Shown: positions 9,626 to 19,576, numbered from the stretch's first letter. The stretch: 64,000 bases of DNA from Providencia vermicola (GCF_010748935.1 NZ_CP048796.1:3599001-3663000); one strand, 5' to 3'. Translations and numbers: made by a program. The notes: generated from the letters alone by a model not told the origin.

Positions 9626-11560
9626 GTGGCTTTATTCACTCAACAGCGACTTAATCAAATTTTTGCAAGTATACTCGAAGAGGTTGTCCCTCAAGATGAG
9701 CTCGCAAAGCGTTTTTCTGTTTCAACACGGACGATACGCTCTGATATCAATGAAATAAATGAGCTAATACAAAACTACAGTGCCCATATTCTCTATGAGC
9801 GAGGCCGTGGCTATCGCTTAAAAATCGATGATGAAGGGCTTTTTGCTAAACTGACCCAACAAACTCAAGTCGAAAATAGTATCCCTCGGACAAGTAAAGA
9901 GCGTGTCGATGCCTTACTGCTAAAACTATTAATGCTGTCTTTGCCAGTAAAATTGGATGATATTGCCGAAGAGTGGTTTATTAGCCGTGGAACCCTGCAA
10001 CAAGACATGAGCATTGTCAGAGAACATTTGCAGAAATATCAGATCTTATTAGAAAGCATTCCACATCAAGGAATCCGTTTAAACGGAAGCGAATGGGCTA
10101 TTCGGGCCTGTATGACAGAAACCCTTTGGCGACGTTTTTCATTGCAAATCAATCAGGACTTATCCATTTTTCAGCCTGAGTGTTTAGATAACCTCGATTT
10201 AACCTATATCGATAAGGTTCTTCATAACAGCATGAACCGTTTCGATGTTCGCTTAAGTAATGAGGGGCACTTATATTTGGTTTTCAACTGTGCTGTGACG
10301 ATCTTACGTATTACTCGTGGTCATGAATTAACATCTACGGTGAAAAACCATGATAGTGAAGAGACGCTACGTAAAGCCTGTGAAGAAGTCTCTAAAGGAT
10401 TGATCTATTTTCTTGGAAACGACTTATCCAGTGCAGAGCTGAGTTACCTACATGATCAAATCATCGCCCAGCGGATCAGTCATCAAGATGCCGCTCAGCA
10501 AAAAAGTGCTAATCACAATGAATTGGTTGAATATATTCTTAATTATATTAACGAATTGTATAACTATGACCTACGCAGTGATGAAAAGCTGAAAAAGGAT
10601 CTCAATACTCACATCGCTGCATTAATGACACGGCTTCAATATCACATTATTACCCCTAATCCATTATTAAGTGATATAAAACAATATTATCCCTTTGCAT
10701 ATGATGTCACTCTCAGCGCACTCACCAGTGCCAGTAAGCAATTACTACCTTACCCCATCAATGAAGATGAACTTGGCTACCTTGCGGTGCATATCGGCGT
10801 CAGTCTAGAAAGGAATTATGGTGCAGGGTCAATTCGTCAAACAGAAGTGCTTGTCGTCACCGATGCTGGAAATTCAACATTTCGAGTTGTTGAATCAAAG
10901 ATCATGCGTGAGTTTCCACAACTCAAATTTAGCCGAGGACTAACACTGCAAGAATATGAGTCGTTAGATGAGGTCGAGGAAGACTTTGTGATCACCACAG
11001 TGCGTATTTCGGAAAAGAATAAGCCTGTCATAAAAATAGCCCCTTTCCCGACGCCTTATCAATTAGAACAAGTCGGTAAATTGGCAATGATGGATCAAAC
11101 TCGCCCTTATATTATTGAACGCTTCTTTGATGAACGTTACTTTATGGTGATTAATGACAAGATCAGCCAAGAAACTTTATTCCAAACCGTTTGCCATAAA
11201 TTACAACAAGATGGCTATGTCACTGCTGATTTCTATCCCTCATTACAAGAACGTGAATCGATTGTTTCTACTTTGCTTGGTGAAGGAATTGCATTACCCC
11301 ACTCTTTAGGTTTACTGGCAAATAAAACGGTGGTTGTCACCATTGTCGCCCCCAAAGGTATTGAATGGAATAGAGAGACGAAAGAAAACGCGTACGTGAT
11401 TTTCCTGCTGGCAATCAGTAAAGCTGACTATGAAGAAGCCATGGCGATCTACGACCTGTTTGTCACGTTTGTGAAAGAAAAAACCACCCGTAGACTTATC
11501 ACTGTTAAGAATTTCAATGAGTTCCAAGTCATTGCTAAGGACAGCCTAGCGCGAATATAG
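9626..11560 (+). CDS. BglG/MtlR-type PRD regulator with C-terminal EIIA domain
   Basis: A GTG start at 9626 is chosen because AAGG lies seven bases upstream and the product then begins directly at the HTH; an upstream in-frame GTG at 9575 would add 17 residues with no family support. The 644 residues hold an HTH (about 5-60, SVSTRTIRSDINEIN), a Mga-like HTH (about 85-145), two PRDs (about 190-400; LGYLAVHIGVSLER in the second), a PTS EIIB-like domain and a PTS EIIA domain of the fructose/mannitol type with GEGIALPHS carrying the phosphorylatable histidine. The EIIB-like domain has VVTDAGNST where the active cysteine would be, so the cysteine is missing. It is probably a DNA-binding activator for the operon at 22419-27912. 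Confidence 0.85.
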   Translation: MALFTQQRLNQIFASILEEVVPQDELAKRFSVSTRTIRSDINEINELIQNYSAHILYERGRGYRLKIDDEGLFAKLTQQTQVENSIPRTSKERVDALLLKLLMLSLPVKLDDIAEEWFISRGTLQQDMSIVREHLQKYQILLESIPHQGIRLNGSEWAIRACMTETLWRRFSLQINQDLSIFQPECLDNLDLTYIDKVLHNSMNRFDVRLSNEGHLYLVFNCAVTILRITRGHELTSTVKNHDSEETLRKACEEVSKGLIYFLGNDLSSAELSYLHDQIIAQRISHQDAAQQKSANHNELVEYILNYINELYNYDLRSDEKLKKDLNTHIAALMTRLQYHIITPNPLLSDIKQYYPFAYDVTLSALTSASKQLLPYPINEDELGYLAVHIGVSLERNYGAGSIRQTEVLVVTDAGNSTFRVVESKIMREFPQLKFSRGLTLQEYESLDEVEEDFVITTVRISEKNKPVIKIAPFPTPYQLEQVGKLAMMDQTRPYIIERFFDERYFMVINDKISQETLFQTVCHKLQQDGYVTADFYPSLQERESIVSTLLGEGIALPHSLGLLANKTVVVTIVAPKGIEWNRETKENAYVIFLLAISKADYEEAMAIYDLFVTFVKEKTTRRLITVKNFNEFQVIAKDSLARI

Positions 11561-11971
11561 GGGTTATATCAATTTAGAATGAAAGCACTGCCTATTTCTT
11601 TGGATATCCAGAGATAGGCAATGGTGCATTATAGCTAAATAAATTAATCAATAACACAACATTTAAAAACACGACACTCTTCATTAAATAAATATATTTT
11701 TATTTTTCATTGAAACTAAAGTTTTCAATAAAAATTCATTAATTAATTTTTATTTATACAAAAGATTTCATATCTTTTTTCCTTATTATTGATTTAAAAC
11801 AAACTCACTCAATAGAGTGAGTATGATAATCATTTTTACAATGAAACATCTCACGCATGAGAAACAAACTGATTATAAAAACAACAATCAAATAAATAAT
11901 GTGAAAAATAAGGTTACTATAAGTATAATTTATTAATAGTCTCTAAAATAATTTTATACATTAGATACAAG
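11561..11971. other. AT-rich gene-free stretch after the PRD regulator
   Basis: A hairpin at 11589-11620 (TGCCTATTTCT / AGAGATAGGCA, one G-U pair) follows the regulator gene but has no T-run. The rest is very AT-rich and holds no gene that I can see. Confidence 0.5.
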
Positions 11972-13351
11972 TTAATACTTTTGATTATAAACCTCTAACT
12001 GACTCATTGTATGTTTCTTATTATGAAAAAGTGAATAAAGTAGTGAAGTACAAACAAGACTAATTAACCATGAAAGATCAACACTGAATCAATTCTGCAT
12101 ACGGACCTATGAAAAAAGTATTTTTAATAAATGGTATCTGAACTAGTATTCCAATAAAATATACTGATAGGGAATTTACATTAAATAAACCATACACACC
12201 GCCTTTCTCATCAAAAATAGCATTAATATTATAAATTTTCTTTTTAATTAAATAAAAATCTAAAAGATTAATAATTGCCCAAGGAATTAACACAGAACTA
12301 AGTGCAAATATCATATTTAAGAAGAACGAAACAAAACTTGCAGATGAAGCCAATGCGATAAGCGTTGCCCCCAACAAAACAATAGTAGAATAAATAACCC
12401 TTACACTTGTTGATGTTTTCCAATGAGGTATAAACGTTTGAATCGCAGTAATAATAGAAAGAACTGCACCATATAAATTCATAGCGTTATGGCAGATAAT
12501 ATTAATTAAAAAAAGTATCATTAATATTGGACCTAAAAAGCCAGTAACTAATTTTACCGCTTCCATAGATTCTTGAACATGCGGTGCACTATTTACAGCA
12601 AAAACGCCAAACAAAAATGCTAAAATAGTTCCCCACATGCCCCAAAATAGGTATACCAAAAAGGTTTAGCTATCCCAACATCTTTCGGTAAGTATCTTGA
12701 GTAATCAGAAGTATACGGAGAAAAACTTATTTGCCAGACGGCACTAATACTAAAAACAGCAAACCATCCTACAAGACTAAATGAACCTTTATACCAAAAG
12801 TCACTAGGCAAAGGTTGAGAAAGCATATAAATAAAGCCTGATAATAGTGCTCCCCCATCACCCACGAACCAATTTTATTGATTTTATGGATAAAATTATA
12901 ACCTACAACACCAATAAATGTTGCACTGATTGCACCGATAATAGTTGCAAAATGGATTTCTATTTTGGGTGCTACAATATGCAATGCCTTTCCAGATAAA
13001 ATAATATTTGAAATAAAAAAACCTAAGTAAATGACCGCGGTAAATATAATAACTAATAGTGAACCATATCGGCCAAATTGAGCTCGACTTTGAACCATTT
13101 GGGGAATACCAACCTGTGGCCCTTGTGCAGAGGTTAGCGCAAGAAATAAGCCACCAAATAAATGTCCACATATAATCGCTATAATTGCACTAATAATATT
13201 GAGATTGTAGACTTGTGTTGACGTTGCCCCTACAAATATTGCCAACGGTGCAATGTTTGTACAAAACCAAAGGGTAAATAAATCTCTAGGCTTACCGTGT
13301 CTTTCATTTTCTGGAACATAATCGATAGATTTACTTTCAATTAATTCTGTT
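11972..13351 (-). pseudogene. NCS1-family nucleobase/heterocycle permease, frameshifted and start-less
   Basis: The reading runs from ESKSIDYVPENERHGKPRD (near 13345) through WFCTNIAPLA to a C-terminus ending YNQKY at 11972. These are typical of the NCS1 (cytosine/purine/hydantoin) permease family. The frame changes at least three times: near 12865 (after KIGSWV), near 12645 (after FWYTYFG) and near 12075 (after GPYAELIQ). No start codon is available because an in-frame TGA precedes the conserved N-terminus at about 13352. It would have been the importer of the adjacent catabolic operon. Neighbouring genes are intact, so sequencing error is unlikely to explain all defects. Confidence 0.82.
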
Positions 13352-13450
13352 CACAGCCTTGTTTACAGGCGTTAAGTGCGCTGACGGATATATTGTTGTT
13401 AGCGGAAGGACATTAATCCGAGTTAGGAAGGTAGGGGCCGGCGGGAACAT
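13352..13450. other. GC-richer junction segment replacing the permease start
   Basis: About 100 bases are visibly richer in G and C than the surroundings (for example GTAGGGGCCGGCGGGAAC). They sit exactly between the stop of the CMD gene and the point where the permease N-terminus breaks off. It could be part of a dispersed repeat or a deletion scar. I cannot assign it. Confidence 0.4.
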
Positions 13451-13843
13451 TCAAAGTGGATTAGAGACAGCATCTATAGCCTGTGTCGCAATTCTAAAAC
13501 TATCAACTGCTGTTGGCACCCCACAATAAATAGCAACCTGCAACAATACTTCACTAATTTGCTCTGGCGTTAAACCATTTCGTAGAGCGCCTTTTACATG
13601 TAACTTAAGTTCATGTGGACGATTTAAGGCCGATATCATGGCAAGATTAATCATACTTCGCTCTTTTTTTTCTAAACCATTACGCCCCCATACTGCCCCC
13701 CAACAATATTCAGTCACTAACTCTTGAAGAGGTTTATTAAACTCGGTAGCATTATTAATTGATTGTAAAACATATTCACTACCTAAAACATCTTTCCTTA
13801 TTTTTAAACCTTTTTCATATAACGATTGATGACTATTTTTCAC
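13451..13843 (-). CDS. Carboxymuconolactone decarboxylase (CMD/AhpD) family protein
   Basis: The 130-residue protein resembles 4-carboxymuconolactone decarboxylase (PcaC) in length and motifs: ITEYCWG-type helix (VTEYCWGAVWGR), RSMINLAMISALNRPHEL with the conserved histidine region, and the LTPEQISEVLLQVAIYCG block. The start is GTG, two bases from the upstream dehydrogenase stop, so it is coupled to it. There is no PcaC-type cysteine pair of AhpD visible (CxxC absent), which favours a decarboxylase or hydrolase-like role. Its substrate within this operon is unknown. Confidence 0.8.
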   Translation of the reverse strand: MKNSHQSLYEKGLKIRKDVLGSEYVLQSINNATEFNKPLQELVTEYCWGAVWGRNGLEKKERSMINLAMISALNRPHELKLHVKGALRNGLTPEQISEVLLQVAIYCGVPTAVDSFRIATQAIDAVSNPL

Positions 13844-13845
13844 AA

Positions 13846-15285
13846 TTAATCTCCAAAAAGCGTATATTTAATTTCTAAATATTCATTAATTCCATGATGA
13901 GAGCCTTCCCGTCCAAAACCAGATTGTTTAATTCCACCAAAAGGTACTATTTCATTAGAAATATGTGTTGAATTAATACCAACCATACCGTATTCAAGTT
14001 CCTCTTGCATTTTCCATGCAGTAGCTAAACTCTGAGTAAAACAGTATGCAGCAAGGCCATACTCTGTTTTATTTGCTAAATTAATTGCTTCTTCTTCGGT
14101 GCTAAAAGGATAAATAACAGCTAATGGACCAAACGTTTCCTCACTAAATGCCAACATATCTGAGTGACCATTAGTTATTAACGTTGGTTGGAAAAACAAT
14201 GTTTCTTGTTGGAAATAATCTCCACCACATAATAATTCTCCCCCTTTTTCTATTGCATCTAAAATATGCTCCTTTATCTTTTCAACTGCCTGTTGATTAA
14301 TAAGTGGTCCCATATCAGAACTTGTTATTATTCCATTACCAACCTTTAATGCTTGCATTTTATTTTTTAATAAATTAGTAAATTTATCATGTACAGATTC
14401 ATGCACTAAAAATCTATTAATACAAACACATGTTTGGCCTGAGTTTCTAAACTTTCCATACATTGCAGCATCAACAGCTTTTGTAATATCAGCATCAGAA
14501 AAAACAATAAAAGGTGCATTTCCACCAAGCTCAAGGGAAAGTCGCTTTACATTTTGTGCAGCCTGAGCCATCAATAATTTCCCGACAGGAGTTGAACCAG
14601 TGAAACTGAGTTTTCTGACAACTTCGCTTTGCATCAATGTACTGCCAATATCAATTGCATCACCAGGAACAATATTTAAGCATCCTGCTGGTAACCCTGC
14701 CTGTGCAGCTAATTCTGCTAAAGCCAACGCAGTAAAAGGTGTTTCAGGTGACGGTTTAACAATACAAGTACAACCCGCCGCTAAAGCTGGCGCAACTTTA
14801 CGCGTGATCATTGCCGCCGGAAAATTCCATGGTGTAATCGCAGCAACAACCCCTATAGGGTGTTTAGAAACAATAACTTTTTGACTCGTTGATTCACCTG
14901 GGAGTACTTCCCCATTAATACGCAATACCTCTTCAGCAAACCAACGTACATAATTTGCTGCATAAATAATTTCACCACGCGCCTCTGATAAAACTTTTCC
15001 TTGTTCTTGAGTTAAGATATCAGCTAATTCATTTTGATATTTGATAATTAACTGATACCAAAGGTGTAATATATTTGCACGCCGACGGGCTGGCACTTTT
15101 TTCCAGTCAACTAATGCCAGCTGTGCCCCATCTATAGCTATTTGAGTTTCCTGAGCGCCTAAGCTAGCAACTTCCCCAAGCAACATTTTTGTTGCAGGGT
15201 TATAAATAGGGGTGGTAGCTCCATTAATGGAATCGATCCATTCTCCATTGACCCATCCCTTCTCGCGTAAAAGTACGTTTTTCAT
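13846..15285 (-). CDS. NAD(P)-dependent succinate-semialdehyde dehydrogenase-like enzyme
   Basis: The 479-residue protein has the length and motifs of GabD-type aldehyde dehydrogenases: ITPWNFPAAMITRKVAPALA (cofactor site), FTGSTPVGK, LELGGNAPFIVF with the general-base glutamate, and NSGQTCVC with the catalytic cysteine. GabD-like enzymes oxidise succinate semialdehyde to succinate. In ring-cleavage pathways of N-heterocycles this is the last dedicated step. The gene lies five bases from the second dehydrogenase and two bases from the CMD gene in a tight operon. Confidence 0.85.
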   Translation of the reverse strand: MKNVLLREKGWVNGEWIDSINGATTPIYNPATKMLLGEVASLGAQETQIAIDGAQLALVDWKKVPARRRANILHLWYQLIIKYQNELADILTQEQGKVLSEARGEIIYAANYVRWFAEEVLRINGEVLPGESTSQKVIVSKHPIGVVAAITPWNFPAAMITRKVAPALAAGCTCIVKPSPETPFTALALAELAAQAGLPAGCLNIVPGDAIDIGSTLMQSEVVRKLSFTGSTPVGKLLMAQAAQNVKRLSLELGGNAPFIVFSDADITKAVDAAMYGKFRNSGQTCVCINRFLVHESVHDKFTNLLKNKMQALKVGNGIITSSDMGPLINQQAVEKIKEHILDAIEKGGELLCGGDYFQQETLFFQPTLITNGHSDMLAFSEETFGPLAVIYPFSTEEEAINLANKTEYGLAAYCFTQSLATAWKMQEELEYGMVGINSTHISNEIVPFGGIKQSGFGREGSHHGINEYLEIKYTLFGD

Positions 15286-15290
15286 AACTA

Positions 15291-16757
15291 TTATCTCATT
15301 ATAAATGGGTCATCAATTGCTTCATCACTCGTCCGTAACCAGACCGTTTTTGTAGTGGTATATTGCATTGCAGCATCCAAACCTCCTTCTCTACCATGGC
15401 CAGATAGCTTATAACCACCAAAAGGCGCCAAAGGAGAGACTGCTCGATAGGTATTCAGCCATACAATCCCTGTACGTAATTGCTTTGTCAGGCGGTGTGC
15501 ACGAGTAAGATTTTTAGTAAAAATGCCGGCAGCAAGACCATAGTCAGAATCATTCGCCAATGCGAGTGCTTCGGCTTCACTATCAAAGCTTTGAACAGAA
15601 AGTACGGGGCCAAATAATTCAAGTTTTACACAATCTGCTTTTGGTACTTTTGTGCAATCAAGAATTGTGGGGGGATAGTAATAACCCTTTTCTGTTACAT
15701 CATAATGTCCCGTAATTAATGCAGCGCCTTGTTTTATAGAGTTATCAACAACTTGTTTTATTTTTTCTATCTGCTTTAAAGTACAGAGTGGCCCAAACTG
15801 GGTACTATGTTGTTTAGGATCACCAATAACGATAGCTTGAGCTTTCTCTTTTAGTTTATTTAAAAATTCATCTTTAATAGATTGAGAAACTAATAGGCGT
15901 GAACCAGCAACACAACTTTGACCAGATGCTGCAAATATTGCAGCAACTTGCGCATTTGCTGCACTCTCTAGGTCTGCATCATCAAAAACAATAAAAGGGG
16001 ATTTACCACCTAATTCAAGAGATTGGCTTGCAAGGTTTTCAGCGCTATTACGAACAATATACTTTGCCGTCTCAACACCACCTGTGAATGCAATATGATT
16101 CACTTTCGGGTGTTGCGTCAGTATCTCCCCACATTCCGATGAAAAACCTGTAATAATATTACAAACCCCAGCTGGAAATCCTGCTTGATGGATCAAGCTT
16201 GCTAATGCAAGTAACGGTGTAGGGGCGTATTCAGAAGCTTTAATTACCAAGGTACAGCCAGCCGCTATTGCTGGGCCAATTTTGACTGCTGATAAAAATA
16301 ATTGGCTATTCCATGGAATAATAGCCGCGACAACACCGATTGGCTCACGTCGGATCCACGTTTCCATATCAGGCTTATCAATAGACAAATAAGCACCTTC
16401 CATCTTATCTGCCAAACCAGCATAATAACGATAATATTCAGCCACATAAGAAATTTGAGCTTGTGTTTCCCGAATAATTTTTCCGGTATCTTGTGTTTCT
16501 AATCTTGCAAGTTCAGCTGCATGTTGTTCGATCAAATCGGCTAAACGTAAGAGTAATTTTCCTCTTTGGCTCGCTGTATAAGCTTTCCAAATTGGGGAAT
16601 GAAAGGCCTCATAAGCTGACTCGACGGCACGTTCTGTTTCATCACGTCCTGCCTCTGCAACTTGTGCCCACGGTTTTTCATTTGCAGGGTTGATACTTTC
16701 GAACTGTCTCACCCCTAGTTCAAATTGCCCATTAATATATAATTGAAACTTTTCCAT
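15291..16757 (-). CDS. Aldehyde dehydrogenase (TgnC-like candidate)
   Basis: The start at 16757 is chosen because GAGGGGAAA lies just before it; 488 residues result. Motifs are IIPWNSQLFLSAVKIGPAIA, FTGGVETAK, LELGGKSPFIVF (catalytic Glu) and ASGQSCVAGSR (catalytic Cys). It is clearly distinct from the GabD-like neighbour. In the trigonelline pathway a separate ALDH (TgnC) oxidises the ring-opened formamido-butyrolactone; this gene occupies the matching slot beside the monooxygenase. Exact substrate is inferred from context only. Confidence 0.82.
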   Translation of the reverse strand: MEKFQLYINGQFELGVRQFESINPANEKPWAQVAEAGRDETERAVESAYEAFHSPIWKAYTASQRGKLLLRLADLIEQHAAELARLETQDTGKIIRETQAQISYVAEYYRYYAGLADKMEGAYLSIDKPDMETWIRREPIGVVAAIIPWNSQLFLSAVKIGPAIAAGCTLVIKASEYAPTPLLALASLIHQAGFPAGVCNIITGFSSECGEILTQHPKVNHIAFTGGVETAKYIVRNSAENLASQSLELGGKSPFIVFDDADLESAANAQVAAIFAASGQSCVAGSRLLVSQSIKDEFLNKLKEKAQAIVIGDPKQHSTQFGPLCTLKQIEKIKQVVDNSIKQGAALITGHYDVTEKGYYYPPTILDCTKVPKADCVKLELFGPVLSVQSFDSEAEALALANDSDYGLAAGIFTKNLTRAHRLTKQLRTGIVWLNTYRAVSPLAPFGGYKLSGHGREGGLDAAMQYTTTKTVWLRTSDEAIDDPFIMR

Positions 16758-16770
16758 TTTCCCCTCACTA

Positions 16771-17808
16771 TTATGCAAATGCAGGCATGACTTGAGTAAT
16801 AAAACGCTCTAATGACGCTTTTTTGCGTTCAAATGGCATACCACTGTCGATCCAAAGGGAAAACTCGTCATATCCCATTCGTTCATATTTTTTTAATTTC
16901 TCAATGACTTCATTCGCTGGGCCTATAGCAAGGTTTTTTCTCATGATTTCAGGTGTATAGTATGAATTCCGCTCAATTTCCTCTTCAGTTAATGGTTCAA
17001 TTAAACCTTGTTTTATTGGCCTTTCATTTTTAAACCAAGCTCCGAAATACTGATAAAAGCGATTTAGTTCAATGGCTGCTAATTGAGCATCCTCTTCATT
17101 ATCAGCAACATAACCATGTTGTAACATCATGATCTTTAATGGTACTTTAGGTGGAAATTTTTCCTTCGCTTCTTTAAAGCATGTCACTAATCGTGCGATT
17201 TCCTCTTCACCTTGATGCAATGGTGTAACCTGCACATTACATTCATTTTTCACTGCAAATTCATGGCTATTAGGATCACGTGCTGCTACCCAAATCGGGG
17301 GATGAGGTCTTTGCTTTGGCAAGGGAGCGGATGTTGTTGAAGGAAAAGACCAAAACTCACCTTTATGTTCATAGTCTCCTTTCCATAGCGCTTTTACGGC
17401 TGGAATTAATTCACGCATGCGTTGCCCTGCTTCCCAAGGCGTTAAGCCTGGTGATAATCTTTCATATTCAAATGAATATGCTCCTCTAGCAATTCCCAGA
17501 TCAAGACGACCATCCGTAATTAAGTCCGTCATAGCAGCTTCACCAGCTAAGCGGATGGGGTGGTTAAAAGGCGCTACAATAGTTCCCGTTCCTAATCGAA
17601 CATTTTTAGTTTGTCTTGCGATATCAACAAGATTAATAAATGGATTAGGAGCAATAGTAAAATTCATACCATGATGCTCTCCTGTCCAAATAGCGTGCAT
17701 CCCTCCTTGATCTGCTATCTTGCACAGTTCAATCATTTCTTGATACAGTTTCTCTTGTGATTCCTCAGGTGAAATTCTTTCCATATGGATAAAAAGTGAA
17801 AATTGCAT
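16771..17808 (-). CDS. LLM-class (luciferase-like) flavin-dependent monooxygenase
   Basis: The 345-residue protein shows the bacterial luciferase-like TIM barrel: GGMHAIWTGEHHG near residue 35, VRLGTGTIVAPFNHP near 70, GRLDLGIARGAY near 105 and PHPPIWVAARDP near 170. Such enzymes use reduced FMN and oxygen supplied by a partner reductase, here the next gene upstream in the operon. In trigonelline degradation TgnB of this class opens the pyridinium ring. A ring-cleaving or N-dealkylating oxygenase role is likely; the substrate is inferred. Confidence 0.85.
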   Translation of the reverse strand: MQFSLFIHMERISPEESQEKLYQEMIELCKIADQGGMHAIWTGEHHGMNFTIAPNPFINLVDIARQTKNVRLGTGTIVAPFNHPIRLAGEAAMTDLITDGRLDLGIARGAYSFEYERLSPGLTPWEAGQRMRELIPAVKALWKGDYEHKGEFWSFPSTTSAPLPKQRPHPPIWVAARDPNSHEFAVKNECNVQVTPLHQGEEEIARLVTCFKEAKEKFPPKVPLKIMMLQHGYVADNEEDAQLAAIELNRFYQYFGAWFKNERPIKQGLIEPLTEEEIERNSYYTPEIMRKNLAIGPANEVIEKLKKYERMGYDEFSLWIDSGMPFERKKASLERFITQVMPAFA

Positions 17809-17829
17809 ACTATGATCCTTTATTTAAAT

Positions 17830-18750
17830 TTAAGCTATTAACTGTTTTACTTGTCCATTATTCTCATCACCGTAATACACACTATAATTTCCGGCTGTGG
17901 CTTCCTGAGTAAAACGTTTAATCAGCGAATTTACGGCATAATCATCAAGTTTAATTTTTGATAGTTCATCGATATTAATAAATTGACCATTTTTCAGTAT
18001 TGAAAATGTATCAGTCGCAACTGCACATAAAAAAACAATATGTTGTTTTTTATTTTTTCTATCTTCGTAAACGGAATAAATAAACCCTGGGCTGGCTTGA
18101 ATACCTATTTTATTAAACAAATATTCTAATGTTTCATGAACTCCTTTTTCACTAATAACGCTAGAAGGTAGACAATAATTATTCAAACTGTCTCTAAACA
18201 TAATGACTTTATTTTCAGATTCTATAAGTGCACTAATGATTAATTCTGGATTTTGAATAACTGATTGCGCACTCTCATAAGGAGTAAAATAAGCACCTCG
18301 GTAAAAACCAAGCCCTGCTGTACCTTCCGAATGAAAATCGACTACTTTTCCAATAAGAATGGCGTGATCTCCAGCATCAATGACTTGATATAGGCTGCAA
18401 TCGAACCAAGCGGAACTTTCACTGATAATTGGACTATCTGATGTCGCAGTAAACCAATTGACATGTGAAAAACGATCTTCAATTTTCTGTGCAAAAATAT
18501 TGGATATGTCTTTTTGTTTCTCAGAAAGTATATTTACAGCAAAATGCTCACAACGTGTAAAATTATCAAAATTTGCAGAACGTTTATCGATACTAATAAG
18601 TAACAAAGCAGGATCTAATGACACTGATGAGAATGAATTCGCAGTAAATCCTATAGGTTCATTATTTGAGTCTCTGCTAGTTACTACTGTTACTCCCGTT
18701 AAAAAAGAGCCAAATGCATCTCTCAATTGTCGGCGATCTTGTATTTCCAT
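17830..18750 (-). CDS. Flavin reductase with C-terminal NUDIX-like domain
   Basis: Residues 1-165 form a flavin reductase domain (FGSFLTGVTVVTSRD, IGFTANSFSSVSLDPALLL, GDHAILIGKVVDF). This is the NADH:FMN reductase type that feeds two-component monooxygenases, and it sits next to the luciferase-like oxygenase. Residues about 165-306 look like a NUDIX fold (ENKVIMFRDSLNNYCLP, then KGVHETLEYLFNKIGI), but the catalytic REUXEE glutamates are missing. The extra domain may bind a nucleotide or effector. At 306 residues it is nearly double the usual reductase length. Confidence 0.8.
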   Translation of the reverse strand: MEIQDRRQLRDAFGSFLTGVTVVTSRDSNNEPIGFTANSFSSVSLDPALLLISIDKRSANFDNFTRCEHFAVNILSEKQKDISNIFAQKIEDRFSHVNWFTATSDSPIISESSAWFDCSLYQVIDAGDHAILIGKVVDFHSEGTAGLGFYRGAYFTPYESAQSVIQNPELIISALIESENKVIMFRDSLNNYCLPSSVISEKGVHETLEYLFNKIGIQASPGFIYSVYEDRKNKKQHIVFLCAVATDTFSILKNGQFINIDELSKIKLDDYAVNSLIKRFTQEATAGNYSVYYGDENNGQVKQLIA

Positions 18751-18760
18751 ACAATTACCC

Positions 18761-19576
18761 TCACATCATGTAGTTTTCTGAATTACATATATTTTCAACA
18801 AATTCTTTTATTTCATAAGAAACTAGCCGAGATGCAGTGAGTGTTAGCATATGCCTTTCACCTGGAATAATAATTGCCCTTCCTTTTTGGCTATTCTCTG
18901 CCATTTTTATTGCCATACTTGGGCTAGAATTATTGTCATTTTCCCCTGTAATAACTAAAAGGGGGCAACTTATCTCATGCCAGTTTTTTGCGTAAATATC
19001 ATCACCATTAGCAAAGGCATAATAAGCTTTAGCATAACCATCAAGATTAACCTGATTCAGCCAATTCATAACTTTTCGCCTAATTTGTTGCTGTTCTTTT
19101 GAGCCATCAAACCAACGCTGCAATGGCGCATCTATCTGAGCTTGGCCAGAGGCAAGTTCTATTGCTCTTTGTCTAACTGCAATTTTTGCCTGTTCATCAC
19201 GGCGATATACACTACTGATAATGACGGCACCTTTGATTAATTGCGGATATTCAATACACACTCCCCCAGTAATTAAGCCTCCCATAGAGTGGCCAACTAA
19301 TATGACATCTGCTAAACCAAGAGATTGTAAGAATGCCCCCATCCAAGAAACATAATTTTGTAGTTCTGGCCGATATACAAAACCCGAACTATAACCATGA
19401 CCCGGCATATCCACCGCAATCACTTGATAAAAAGCTGACAAAGACTCAATTTGTTCTTCCCATGTTTCAGCACACATACCGACACCATGGATTAAAACAA
19501 GAGGCCTACCTTGGCCTTCTTCTAAGTAGCTAACTTCCATATTTAAATTAGATAGCTGCTGGGTTCTTCTGATCAT
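18761..19576 (-). CDS. Alpha/beta-fold hydrolase
   Basis: The 271-residue protein has the oxyanion motif LIHGVGM near residue 30, nucleophile elbow GHSMGG near 95, an acidic residue in VITGENDNN near 215 and the catalytic histidine in GERHML near 245. All triad residues are present. Its start lies inside the end of the DUF1185 gene (29-base overlap), so translation is coupled. In a ring-cleavage pathway it would hydrolyse an amide, enamide or lactone intermediate (TgnD-like role); that assignment is inferred. Confidence 0.83.
   Translation of the reverse strand: MIRRTQQLSNLNMEVSYLEEGQGRPLVLIHGVGMCAETWEEQIESLSAFYQVIAVDMPGHGYSSGFVYRPELQNYVSWMGAFLQSLGLADVILVGHSMGGLITGGVCIEYPQLIKGAVIISSVYRRDEQAKIAVRQRAIELASGQAQIDAPLQRWFDGSKEQQQIRRKVMNWLNQVNLDGYAKAYYAFANGDDIYAKNWHEISCPLLVITGENDNNSSPSMAIKMAENSQKGRAIIIPGERHMLTLTASRLVSYEIKEFVENICNSENYMM

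Noticed and set aside
11972-13351. Treating the three permease frames as three separate short genes
   Set aside because: Each continues the same permease family at the point where the other stops; one broken gene explains all of them.
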